In this document: piece by piece, positions 21,867 through 32,484 of the stretch
How positions within the stretch are numbered: position 1 is the first letter of the stretch
Layout: each line of letters starts with the position of its first letter
Origin: Pelomyxa schiedti
Lineage: Eukaryota > Evosea > Pelobiontida > Pelomyxidae
NCBI GenBank assembly: GCA_020536535.1
Contig: JAHLWZ010000313.1
Location: 6,486 to 59,873 of the forward strand
Length of the DNA stretch: 53,388 bases
Direction of reading: 5' to 3'
Made by a program: the position numbers and the translations under genes
The notes under the pieces: model-generated
Told to the model about the DNA's origin: nothing
The model's database searches: none
The model's input: the letters and a program-made list of their open reading frames with translations, nothing else

Positions 21867-22648
21867 TTGGTTGACTGGACACCATGGGGACACGTATCTT
21901 CTTTGTCTTTCTTTTACCGTTCTCCCATAGCGGCAGACCGACCTGTGGAGACAGCAGCACAAAGCACGGGAACTCCTTCTCCCCCTTTGAACTCTGTCTC
22001 CCCTTACACTCATAGCTCATTTCACGTGCACCATAATATGGTACTACCTAATTCCCTTCTGTGCCTGCCTTTTCACTTGAGCTTACAAAGGAAAACTTGT
22101 TCATTCAAGAACACCAGTTGGACGACCACAACTAATTCCTGTAGGAAAAAAAAAAGTGTTTTTTCTTTTTTTATTCTGACCAGGAACAAAGGGTGTTACC
22201 GACTGGATGGCGTGAAATTTGAGTAAATGCCGCCTGTGATTGTCTGCGTCACACTGCATCAGATATGCATCTGAATCATACAAGCCTGCAAACAGGAGTT
22301 TGGGTTTGTCATAATCCGTCAAGTTCAGCTTCACAATTCTCCCCGCTGGGATTGAGAGTGCTCTCTGGTGGAAACGGCCTAAGCAAAGTGAGTGTAAATT
22401 AATTGTTGGCTGAACCTACTGGGTTTGAAGACTGCCCGATTTTGCTTTTGCTGTAGAATTGAGAGTGCTTGAATTGAATCACCGCTTCCCAAATATATTC
22501 CCATCCATCCCTCAGTGTGTAGCACATCGCAACCTCGCTCAGTATCGCACGCCAACCACCGCACTCCAGACACTCTACGACAACGCACAGTGCAACACAG
22601 CACCCATGTAAGATCTGCCTTGTGTAGCGGTATCGTCTCTGCTACCAT
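21844..22648 (-). CDS. Unknown conserved-looking soluble protein
   Basis: Starts MVAETIPLHKADLTWVL at 22648. The segment DVLHTEGWMGIYLGSGDSIQ and, after a short intron, SRFHQRALSIPAGRIVKLNL with DKPKLLFAGLYDSDAYLMQC look like beta-rich propeller or Sm-like blades. Two further introns lead to ELVVVVQLVFLNEQVFLLPY and a basic C-terminus (KRKTKKIRVPMVSS) ending at TGA 21844-21846. All junctions keep phase. I cannot name the family. Its coding end overlaps that of the plus-strand gene finishing at 21866. Confidence 0.5.
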
Positions 22649-22887
22649 CTCCGCTGTAGTTGTTGTTTTTTTTTTGTAATCATGGTTTAATTTAACTTTG
22701 TTTGCGGAAAAACAAAAAAAAAGGGAAGTTAGAATTTTAGATTTTCGCCTGTTGGGAAGTTCCCAGGGTCTGAGGAACCAATCACCAATCTGAACTGGAG
22801 TAGCAGGACTGAATCTGAAGTGGAGGACCAGGACGGACTCTATTGGTTGCCAAAGGGCCTCGGCCTGGAGGCGATACTACCCGAAAA

Positions 22888-23391
22888 ATGAGCACACCAG
22901 CGGACACGAGTGGGGCGACAGCCAAGACTTTGAGTTTGCGGGATTTGATTTTCCACTTTATCACGTCCACCGTGTGTTATTTCGTACAACGAACGCGTCT
23001 TAATTGAGCCCTTGTTTGCAATGCCTGTTGAGTGGTGACGTATCAATGTGTTTGACTATATCCACCTGAGAACTGTGCAGTGCGGTGTTGGAAGTGACTG
23101 CTGCTTATGGGCTTGGGTCGTTTATCGTCGTTGCGTTACCACTGCTCGCGGAGTTTACACTGGTCACCGTCACACCATCTGTCAACATTGCCATGCAAGT
23201 TTTTTTGTTTTTAATACAAAACTTCGGCTGCACAGAAGCAAGTTCCGCCCCAAACGAAAGGAAACAAAGTGGGTAAAGCAAAGCGTTTCAAAACGGATGC
23301 AAAAGCGTTTAAAAGACTTATCACGGGTGCGTGGGTGCGTTTAACAGATCCGATTAAAACCCCGGATCGTTCGGCTAACAAGTTGTTGTAA
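22888..23391 (+). CDS. Small single- or two-TM protein, unknown
   Basis: ATG 22888 (MSTPADTSGATAKTLSLRDLIF, good A-rich context) splices to an exon at 23081-23198 encoding a strong TM stretch (GLGSFIVVALPLLAEFTLV). A 37-bp intron (23199-23235) follows, then a basic tail (KGNKVGKAKRFKTDAKAFKR) ending at TAA 23389-23391. A shorter alternative starts at ATG 23021 (MPVEC) and splices at 23034 to the same exon. The last intron is certain by frame. The first exon is a choice between the two. No family recognised. The Lys-rich tail after the TM suggests an organellar or ER small protein, which is inference. Confidence 0.55.
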
Positions 23392-23444
23392 AGCCAAAAA
23401 AATAAAACCCTAGTTCTCTACAAAGGAATAAACAACTAAGTCGG

Positions 23445-25183
23445 ATGGTGGTTACTGGAGGCCGAGGTTGCCGTCGCGTTCGTGCTGTGTCGGTGTTTCG
23501 GCAGCCCCTCGTGTTGCTCGTTGCTGTTGTTTTTGCAGCGATCATTAGGACGGCGCAGTGTGGCACGGGGTGGTGCGACGCCGACGCGTGCGGCGCCCTG
23601 TCCGGCGACGGTAACTGTGACATGCTTTGCTACTCCGATGATTGCGATTATGACGGAGGAGACTGTGAAACTACTGGTTGGGTGGACCTTTTCTCAAACA
23701 AGCCAACACAAAAACCCCACAAGAGCCGTTTCGCGAAAATAAAGCCGGATGAATTCAATTGTTGTTAATAGAGACACTTTATAGATTTTTGCCACCCTGG
23801 ATGCTTTGCGGCTGACATACAGGATGGCATTTGTGATATCTACTGCTACACGCAAACGTGTATATGGGATGGAGGTGACTGCGACTCTGATTGTGGAGAC
23901 TGGGGATGTGATTACAATTATTACGGTGACGGACATTGTGATCCAGTGTGTGCTACAAGCAGTTGTGACTGGGATGGAGGCGATTGCGGTACTACTTTAT
24001 AAAAGCAACTGCAAACTCGTCCTTACGTTGATCCAGAAAAGTTCCATTGTGCTCCAGGCTGTGAAGGTGGCTGGGTTGGAGATAAACACTGCGATTCGGC
24101 TTGCTGGGTTCCTGCTTGTGACGATGATGGTGGAGACTGTGAATGTAATACCTTTTATTTCCCACGAGTAATCTTTCAACTAAGAAAAAAATAACACAGT
24201 TATGTGCTCGGAATCATGTAACCAGTGGGACCTTGGCGATGGCTACTGTGACTATGGTTGTTATGTTGAAATCTGTAACTGGGATGATGGAGATTGTACT
24301 GGTTTCATTCAGTCATGTCAATGAAGTTTGACTTTGTATAACAGAGTACGCTGCTAATTATTGCTCTTTCCCCGATTGTCTTTCACTGTCTGTTGGAAAC
24401 GGTGTTTGTGATGATTTATGCTACAATTCACTCTGTGACTATGATGGGGGTGACTGTGGTAGGCTCTGTTTCAAATCAAACAAAAATATGTCTGCTTCAT
24501 TCAAGTTGATATCCTCTAGATTCCGTGTTTTGTTCCTCCGAGTGCTATAACTCCAGTGTTGGAGATGGCATATGTGATTTACCCTGTAATGTAACTGACT
24601 GTGACTTTGATGATGGCGATTGTGACTTTCAATATGCTTATATTGAAGGAGTCTTCCAAGATTCAGAATGCCAGACTGCTGTATCGTTGTCAGTTACTCT
24701 AGTGGTGGAGTGTCCTACTGGAGTGGATTCTTCCCTTGAATGTGATAGTACCACAAATGAGGGGATAGTGTGTATAGATCCTGCTGACTTCCAAAGCCAA
24801 CTTATATCCTGGGGCACAGGGTATTTTCTTTTACTCATTTACAGCGTTTTCGGCCTAATTTACCCCTCAGGTTTGTACAGGACGGGCTGTGGTCCAACAG
24901 TGCCTGCGCCGGGCTGCCATATTATGCTGAATACTACTCAACTGGCTGCGTTATGATTTCCAATAACGTTTGGGGATACACAGAGGTAGCCCATGATGTT
25001 CTAGTGCCCTGGATGTGCACTGATTTTGAGTGCAATAATTGTGTGACACTGGAGACTGAAATTCGTGAAGTCGAAGGCACTTGTGTGACCAATGGATTTA
25101 TTTCCAGCATGACAAGTAGTGCCCCAACACTCCTTGTTGGTTGTTGTGCCATTATGATGGCACTTTTTGTGGTGCTAATGTAG
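23445..25183 (+). CDS. Seven-LNR (Notch-repeat) cell-surface protein
   Basis: ATG 23445. An N-terminal hydrophobic signal (PLVLLVAVVFAAIIRTAQC) is followed by seven Lin12/Notch repeats. Each has the C-x-x-x-(F/Y)-G-D-G-x-C-D-x-x-C...C-D-x-D-G-G-D-C pattern, for example GDGNCDMLCYSDDCDYDGGD, DGICDIYCYTQTCIWDGGDC, GDGYCDYGCYVEICNWDDGD and GDGICDLPCNVTDCDFDDGD. The repeats are largely one per exon, separated by short introns. A Cys-containing ectodomain follows, then a C-terminal hydrophobic stretch (LLVGCCAIMMALFVVLM) right at the end with no cytosolic tail. That would suit a GPI-anchor signal or tail anchor. LNRs bind Ca2+. Outside Notch they occur in proteases and surface proteins. No EGF or protease domain is visible. 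Stop TAG 25181-25183. Confidence 0.88.
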
Positions 25184-25283
25184 ATGAAAATAATTTTCCT
25201 TTTTTTTACCTTACAAATACTCCAATAAATGGAAATACAGGTTTGAAAAAAGCGTACAACAATTTTTTTCTTTTAGTTTGAGC

Positions 25284-27955
25284 CTAGGAGTTACTTACAC
25301 TCGTATTAGTTGTGTTTGTGGGCTCATCTTCATTATACTCGTCTCTGTATGCATTGGAATCGTAACTGTAGCATTCACCATAAGCTTCTATCTCTTCTTG
25401 TGTTGGCGATATTACTGTGGTGCTGGGAGCGGCTGTTGGATGCGTTGGGGAGTGTTGCTGGTCAAGAGTAACACTTGGGATTTGAGGTGGTGGCATCGGT
25501 ATTGGCATTGGTGTTGGTTGTGCAAGAAGGTGTGCTGGTGTTGCGATGGTTGTGGGTGTAGAAGGCACCTGCTTCCGAGGTGGTGTGGCGGGATTGTTTG
25601 TCGTGCTAGCTTGTTGTTGAGTTGTGTTGGTTGGTGTTCCAGGAGTCTTTTGTGACTTGGATTTTACTGGAAGCAATGTGGAAGGTGGAGGACGTAATGG
25701 TCGATTTGGAGCTGGTGAAAGTAAAGGGGAGATAATGGAACCTGAAAGCCCAGGAAAGGACTTGTCTCCAATAACTACAAAAAAAGTTAAATATGGATAA
25801 TGGTGAGAGCTTACTTCACCTTTGCCTTTGGCAATTAGAGGCGCAGCCCCTTTCCAGGCATCAGTTGATACCCACAACTCAAAAAATTTCCCTTGAACTT
25901 GATGTTGGCACCAAACACGGGCTTTATCGAACACTGTTGCTGTCACTACTTTTCGGTCAGCGCTTTCCCGATTATTTCCACCAGGTAAAGACCCGGAGGA
26001 GTTTAGAGTTGCAAGTATACCAGAGGATGCTAGCGAAGGTGGTGGGGGTGGGTGAGGAGTAGGGGCTGATATTGGAAGTGGGGCTGGCATCGAGGGGACA
26101 GTGGAGTCTGTGATAACATGTTCGGAAGCAGAGGCAGTTGTACTTGCCTCGGAGGGAAATAATCTCGTATACAAGTCCTCCCTAATCGACATGGGCAACT
26201 GATTAATAGGTTCTTGGGCTTCAAGCTCTTTAAATGGGATATATTTTCGGAATAAGTGGCACGCTTGGGCTCGCATTGCCTTTTTACACATTAAAACGAA
26301 TTCTCTGAAGCAAGGTAGTACCTCAGGTGATAGAAGCTTGTTGTTGGCAAAATCCTCAAGTTCTTGGGAAAAATGGGCAAAATTTTGTAGGCCCAATGCT
26401 CTTAGATAATCCACAAATCTAAAGCAGTTAGACAACTAATAGCTATTCAGATACCTGCTCCGCAAAAAAGGATTTCTCATGGTTTGTTCAAAGGTAGGGG
26501 CAGTATCACCATCAAATTCTTGCTTTTCGCCAGGCTGTGGAGAAAATGTGAACTGTGTGTCTAGTTCTTTAGGGAACTCACGACTGTCGGCCTTTGAACG
26601 ATAATTGATCTTCTGGAATTCTTCAAATTTACACGTGTAACTTGACTATTAGCAGACATAGCAGGTACACCTTCCCAGCACCCAAATAAACTACACCATT
26701 TCCCGTATATAGTTTGCAACTGCTGGAAGGCATCATCTATTTCACAATTAGGTTGGCAACCGTGTGAAGAAAAACCTTGCACTTGAAGAAACATTGTAGG
26801 CTTGAAACCTACTAAGCTTGCAGAGTCATAAATAAGTTTACCGATCGGTATTCTCCTGTCTTCTTTGATTGGGACGAAGTTAGCTGTCCCTGGCTTGAGA
26901 TATTTTTCAAATATTTCTTTTGCCCCTTTCTTCAGTTCCTAAATATATGTAAATGCCCTCTTCGGTGCAGAATAAGAAACTTAACAGATGGCGGAGTTGA
27001 AGATGGCTGTATGGAGAACTGTTCAAGTGCCTCCCATAAACAAAGTGCTGATAGCATGTGTGGATCCAATGTTGTTAAATACTTTTTGAATGTCCTGTGC
27101 AGCCCTGGGTTTCCAAGAGTGACTGCAAGAGACGGGGGCCGGGGATTCCTAGTCTTGACACCGCTTAGGAGGAGAAAATTATATGGAATACTCATACAGG
27201 AGGTGGTGGGACTACAGGTGCAGGACAAGGAGCTCGTGCCACTTCTTTAACCGGCTCAGATTCTTGCGTTTTGGTTTTGACAGTATTTTGGTATGTTTGG
27301 TGAAATAAAGGGGAAGTACTTGGGGCCCATTCAACAGACTTTAGCCATCTTGGAAATGAGTGACATAACAAGAGGCTGTGGGCTTCTGTTTGTGCTTCAA
27401 AGAGAAGTTGCTCTTCCACTGCCAGGGCACCTACTTCGGCTGGAGGAGCAGTACTGCCAAGTGGAAATGTTTCCAAAGAAATCTCCATGCTCCGAGAGAT
27501 ATGCCCCGGGAGATTGACTTCAAATTCAGCGTCGGGTTTGATATATAGTTCATAAATTCTCTTTATCTCGTCTCGTAGAACCTTGCAAAGAACTGTTTGG
27601 TTACGCACAAGTCAAGATAGAAAGAAAAACAAAAAGGTCATCCATTTAAAATACCGTTGGGGAAGAACCCATTTGAGAGAGTTTCTTGTACCCCTCAACC
27701 TCGTTCCACAAAATGAGGCTCTCTTCAGCATACTCGCTCTCTAAGAATTCTCCAAAGTGCTGCTGAAGTTCAGGAGACCCCAAGGTTTGTTTCAAAGTTG
27801 GGGCCTCACACTCTGGTTTTTCATAGTATGAATAATTACACTCATACGGGTTGGGTTGAATTGAAAACGAGAACAAACGTCGAGCACGTAAAGACACACA
27901 AAACAACCCCAAAGACCGTACTTGGTTTCCACGGTGTCGTGGTGGTACCCTTCAT
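25284..27955 (-). CDS. Triple RGS-domain protein
   Basis: Starts MKGTTTTPWKPSTVFGVVL at 27955 with a hydrophobic N-terminus. Three RGS (GTPase-activating for G-alpha) domains follow. The first runs from PTLKQTLGSPELQQHFGEFL to EIKRIYELYIKPDAEFEVNL. The second runs from SLAVTLGNPGLHRTFKKYL to KEIFEKYLKPGTANF and IYDSASLVGFKPTMF. The third runs from TAPTFEQTMRNPFLR to HLFRKYIPFKELEAQEPINQ and IREDLYTRLF. The remaining C-terminus is Pro/Ser/Thr/Gln-rich and ends with an acidic tail, stop at 25284. Several introns, including one of 37 bp in the N-terminal exon, were placed by frame. It probably shuts off heterotrimeric G proteins, perhaps downstream of receptors such as the 7TM protein in this window. 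Confidence 0.82.
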
Positions 27956-28191
27956 TTCAAGGTTTATTTTTTATTATTTCTGTTTTGACTGCTCGAGCAC
28001 AAAAAGAGTATATAACCATACCAGGAAACTGGCACCATTCCCCTGCTTTAATGTGCCATTGTTTCACCGGCAGATCTGGGATCTTGAAATTTTTTTTGAG
28101 GAACAAACAAAAATAAAAAATTTGAACGCGAAACGCTGGGCCTGTGTCGTCGTGCCGTGTCCATAATCATGGAGAAAAGACGAGAGATCCA
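27956..28191. promoter_or_regulatory. Divergent promoter, RGS gene and chitin synthase
   Basis: 236 bp between the RGS start (minus) and the chitin synthase start (plus). It contains AT-rich runs (TTTATTTTTTATTATTT near 27963, AAAAATTTGAA near 28120). Possible coupling of wall synthesis and G-protein signalling is speculation. Confidence 0.3.
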
Positions 28192-31100
28192 ATGGGGAGA
28201 TGCACGGAAGGTGCCTTTGTGTACGCCAGGAGGGTCTTGTTGAAGATAGTCGTTGCCGTTGTTTTGATGCTCACGACTACTTCTATGCTTGTTTGCCACA
28301 AACTGGCGATACTGGCCTTGTGTTCGCTAGCTGCAGTTTGTTATTGCCTGCTTTTTTTTTTTGTGGTTTTTGTCTCATCAGAGACTGGAGGGGAAGGAAG
28401 GATTCCACGTTGGAGGGATGATGACTCTTTCTGGTTCCGGGCCTGTGCTCAGTTTAATAGCTTCGCTCTTTCAGATAAAACGTAGGACTTTCTCTGATTA
28501 CTCCTTCAAGGTTTTCTTGCTCTTATTCATGGTTTTTTTTCTTACAACAGCAGCATTCTATACGGGCCTCACTCGAAGGGTCAGTGGAAGCAATATCGTG
28601 TTCATTTTTCATTGTCGGAGTGATGGTTGCTGCAGAAGAAGACAGTGACGGTGGCGGATTCATATTAATGTCGGCACTCTCTTCCAGTTCTCTGGTGCCC
28701 TCATTTTCCGCATGTGTGATATCTCTTGTTCGAAGAATTGGACAGTGTAATCCTGCACACACTTGGCAGGATTCCTTACTTTTTGGTACTCATCTTTTAG
28801 GATTTGTAATTCAAGTATGTGGACGATAACATCCCTATAAATTGAAGAGGCACAGATTTCAGGGATCGTGTTGATGTCTGTTAAGTCAACGATACCGTGG
28901 ATATTGCCAATTCATTTTCTTCTTGTAAGTGCTTCGCAATGGGGAGCCCTTGTGACATGGGGGTCCCGAAATAGCAGCGGAAATCCAATTTTCCAGGAGC
29001 AGGCAGGTCACCTGTATAATTTGGCCCACCAAGGCTCCAAGGTACCAAGAATTCCTCACTTGATTTGCTCAAAGCACAAAGATTTGTGTTTTAAGCATGG
29101 CGATACCTTTTCTTCACTGGATGTTTTACCAAGATATTCCAGTCTTCAAGCTGAACAAAGATGTCGGGTTATGTATTATTGTTGCGGGGGTCTGTGCTGT
29201 TTTTAGTACTTTACTATGCTGGGTGGCCTGCAAAGCACGAATGCAGGTTTTCATATTCACGAGCATACTCCAGTTCATGACATTCTAAACAAGATCTTTT
29301 GTTTTTCGATCCCGATACTTCTTTGTGCACCTCTTTCTTTTTTCGCTTTTGTTGGACTATGCCTTTTACCAAACATCTTGCCCTCCATAACGTTTAATGT
29401 ATTATGCCCTCTTTGCAAATACTTACTCATGAGTAACTTTACTTACAGTGTCCGTCTTTTTATGAGCTGGCGCAGTTTATAGGACCTGGTCTGCTTTTTT
29501 TCGGTTCCGCTATTTCAACAGGTGAGCTGCTATGCCAATACTTGCCCCCTCTGGTGTCAAATTCTGCTTCCTGTGAGCAGGTAGGGCTTCTCCAACTTAT
29601 TACATCTCATTTACCTATTTTCTCAGATCTTAAATAAACCTTATTACTGCAGTATTGGAGTTGAACCAATCACGGTCCTGAATCGTTGCAATACAAGAAC
29701 CGTGCTAAAGGATAATAGCAATGGCGACTCATCTTCACAACAAATGGAGAGCGGTGATTGTAATAAGATCAGCAACCCCTTTTACGTCTATGTTTGTGTA
29801 CCCTTGTACCACGAGACTGAAGAAGAAATGTCATGTGCTTTAAAGTCCCTTACGCAGGTAGTGCAGCTTCTTCCCCTATTTTTTTGGAAGGGACACACTA
29901 TCAACACGCCTTTAGTTGTACTTTTCTGATCTTCACTGTGAAGCACATGTGATGTTTGACAATAGTTTACTGGACAATGGAGACCCAAACACCTTTGCTC
30001 AACAGTTTATTGCCCTTGCTGCTAAGCTCAGTGTATCACCACCTTCCACCAAATCGACTGAATATGGGAAATGTACCACCTTTTTCCTTCGTGAGGGGCT
30101 GCCATTTTTTATTCACTTCAAGGACTCTAGAATTGTATTTATTCTGAGTGTATTGGAAAAAAAACTTTCTCACTCATTGATACTAGGTGAAAAGGAACAA
30201 GAGATTTTCACAAATTCTCTTTTTTTACATCCTACAAACCAGAAGGTGCAAACAGGTTTGTTGCTTACCATTGATAACCAAAAAAAAACGATTTAAATAA
30301 GAAAAATGAGAACTCATTTTTGCTGATGGTTGATGGAGACACACGGTATGGAAAGAGATCAGTGAGGAAGTTATGCCTTCTTCTACAGAGTGATTCTACT
30401 TGCGCGGCTGTTTGTGGAAGAGTGTATGCTTTTGCAGTCAAAGGCTATCTCTCAAATAAATATAGGTTTCCTATCGGAAGTGGACTTCTGGCGTCATATC
30501 AAAAATTCGAGTATGCCTCAGGACACTGGTTACAGAAAAGTGCTGAAGATATTCTTGGAACTGTGTTGTGTTCCCCAGGATGTTTCACACTGGTAACTGT
30601 TGAACCATTTTGGGTTTTTGCGAAACATAACGTGAAAAGATGAAGACTGCAGCCCTTTTTGGGAGTGAGAATAGTGTTTCTGAGCAATACAGTTCCGATG
30701 CTCTTACTGCAGTGGATGCTCTCACTCACGACCAAGGTGAAGACAGATGGCTCTCAACACTTTTAATCAAAACTGGTTGGAGGATCAGATACTGTTCAGT
30801 TGCAAAGGTGGGTTTTCTTTTTGAACTATAGTTGAGTTGACGAACATAAGGCAAAAACATTCTGCCCTACTACCTTTAAGGAGGCATGCTCCGATAAAAA
30901 AAACCGCATCATTATCTTAAACACATTTAGTTTTTTCAGCAGAGAAGGCGGTGGATTACATCAACGCTATTCAACTTAGCTCTTGTATTGGCTAATGGTA
31001 GAGAAATTATAAAAAAGAATGATTCTGCTGGATGGCTCTATCTTCTGTACACTGCAGTGCTTTTACTATGTGCAATTCTCGGCCCAGCAACAACAATCAT

Positions 31101-32373
31101 TATTTTCATAACGGTATCCTAAAATCCATGTCGTTTTCGTCTTTCATATGGTTTGGAGGTATCTTACTATGCGTTTGATCTGCCTTTCTTTGTGGCTATT
31201 ATTGTGGGTGTAGCTCCTGTCACAGTATGGTGTTTCATGGCCTTGATATCTCGCGCCTCCAAGAAACCATCAATACAAATATGGTGCTCTGCTGCATTTT
31301 GTGCCTTGTATTCCGTGGGTGTTGCATCGTTGCTTGCTGGAACTGCTTATAAGGTGGTATCTTGTCTGATTTATGAAGTTTATCATTAACACACATCATA
31401 GGTAACTCTTGATGCTCACGGCTTTAGTATCAACATTGGGATTGTTTGCTGTGTGGTTCTTATTGTGACAACTGTGGCAGCTGCTGCTTTGCACGGTGAA
31501 ACTTTAAGCCTTGTGACTGGTGGAATTATATACCTCTTTTTGATGCCATTTATGTCTTGCATTTTAGTGATGTATCCATTCCTCAAATGAAGTGAATTTA
31601 CGAATATACATTAGTTACGCGATATTCAACATGCATGAAACTTCATGGGGAACACGAGATGTATCCAAACAACAATTATGCGATCCAAGCTCCTCTCTTG
31701 CAGGAGTCAACATATCTCCACGCAACATGACAGAGACGGACTCCACTTATTGCGCAGCCCAAGCCAATGAATGCATGAATTTCAACATGGAAGGCGATCA
31801 GGCTCAGGAAAGTGTGAGCAGCGGTGATGACCTTGCTAGTTTCAGCGATTGCAGTGAGAAGAGCAGACTTTCTGGGGATATTCCGGTACCAGATTCATTG
31901 ACAGGTACGAACTTTATAACTGCAACTTTACTTAACCGTCTTAAAGGTGAAATAGAGGCCACTTTCTCTCTTCCAAATTCGTTGTCTCCCAAACCAAATG
32001 GAATTCCACCAAGTCCTCATGAGAAAATGGTATTTTCTCCCACTACTGTTGAAATTCCAATAACTTTCACCCACAGGCCCTACTGCAGATACTAACCGTG
32101 GCTACGTTTGGGATTTTCGGAGCGCTGTGGGTATCATCAGCATGTATAGCAACCCTTTACGCCAAGAAGAGCGGAGGCACAAGAGGCTGGGGTGTACTAG
32201 GTGACGACGGACAAATGTGCTGGGCCTGCCTGGTGCCACTTATAACAGCCGGGTTTGGAAGCGCACTCATCCTACTGCAGCTCTTGGCCCTGATATGCCA
32301 CCGGGTGTCAACGCTGCTCCTTGTGTTGGCAACCACTCCCCTGATTCCTTGCCTGTACCCTGGCCAGCTGTAA
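28192..32373 (+). CDS. Chitin synthase
   Basis: Processive GT2 enzyme that polymerises UDP-GlcNAc into chitin at the plasma membrane. Start set at ATG 28192 (MGRCTEGAFVY); an alternative ATG at 28169 fails after 28 codons. Multiple N-terminal TM segments precede the catalytic domain (YVYVCVPLYHETEEEM; LLMVDGDTRYGKRSV; ASYQKFEYASGHWLQK; LGTVLCSPGCF; HDQGEDRWL; QRRRWITSTLFN). This has the D, DxD, ED and Q-R-R-R-W signatures of an active chitin synthase. More TM segments follow, then the post-catalytic NMHETSWGTRDV motif (family: NLHxxSWGTK/R). A Ser-rich loop and two last TM segments end at TAA 32371-32373. More than ten introns. Chitin implies a cyst or cell wall stage. Confidence 0.92.
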
Positions 32374-32484
32374 ATTGATAAAATCGGTCTTCGAAATTAG
32401 ATCAACTTGAATTTCTTTTTGTGTGATTCGCGAGAACCCGATTCCGGTAGCAATTGAAAAGGTCTGATTTCGAAGAAAACCAAA

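Noticed and set aside
22782-22970. Minus-strand ORF with a hydrophobic start as a gene
   Set aside because: There is no ATG. The plus strand holds a better-supported spliced gene starting at 22888 across the same bases.
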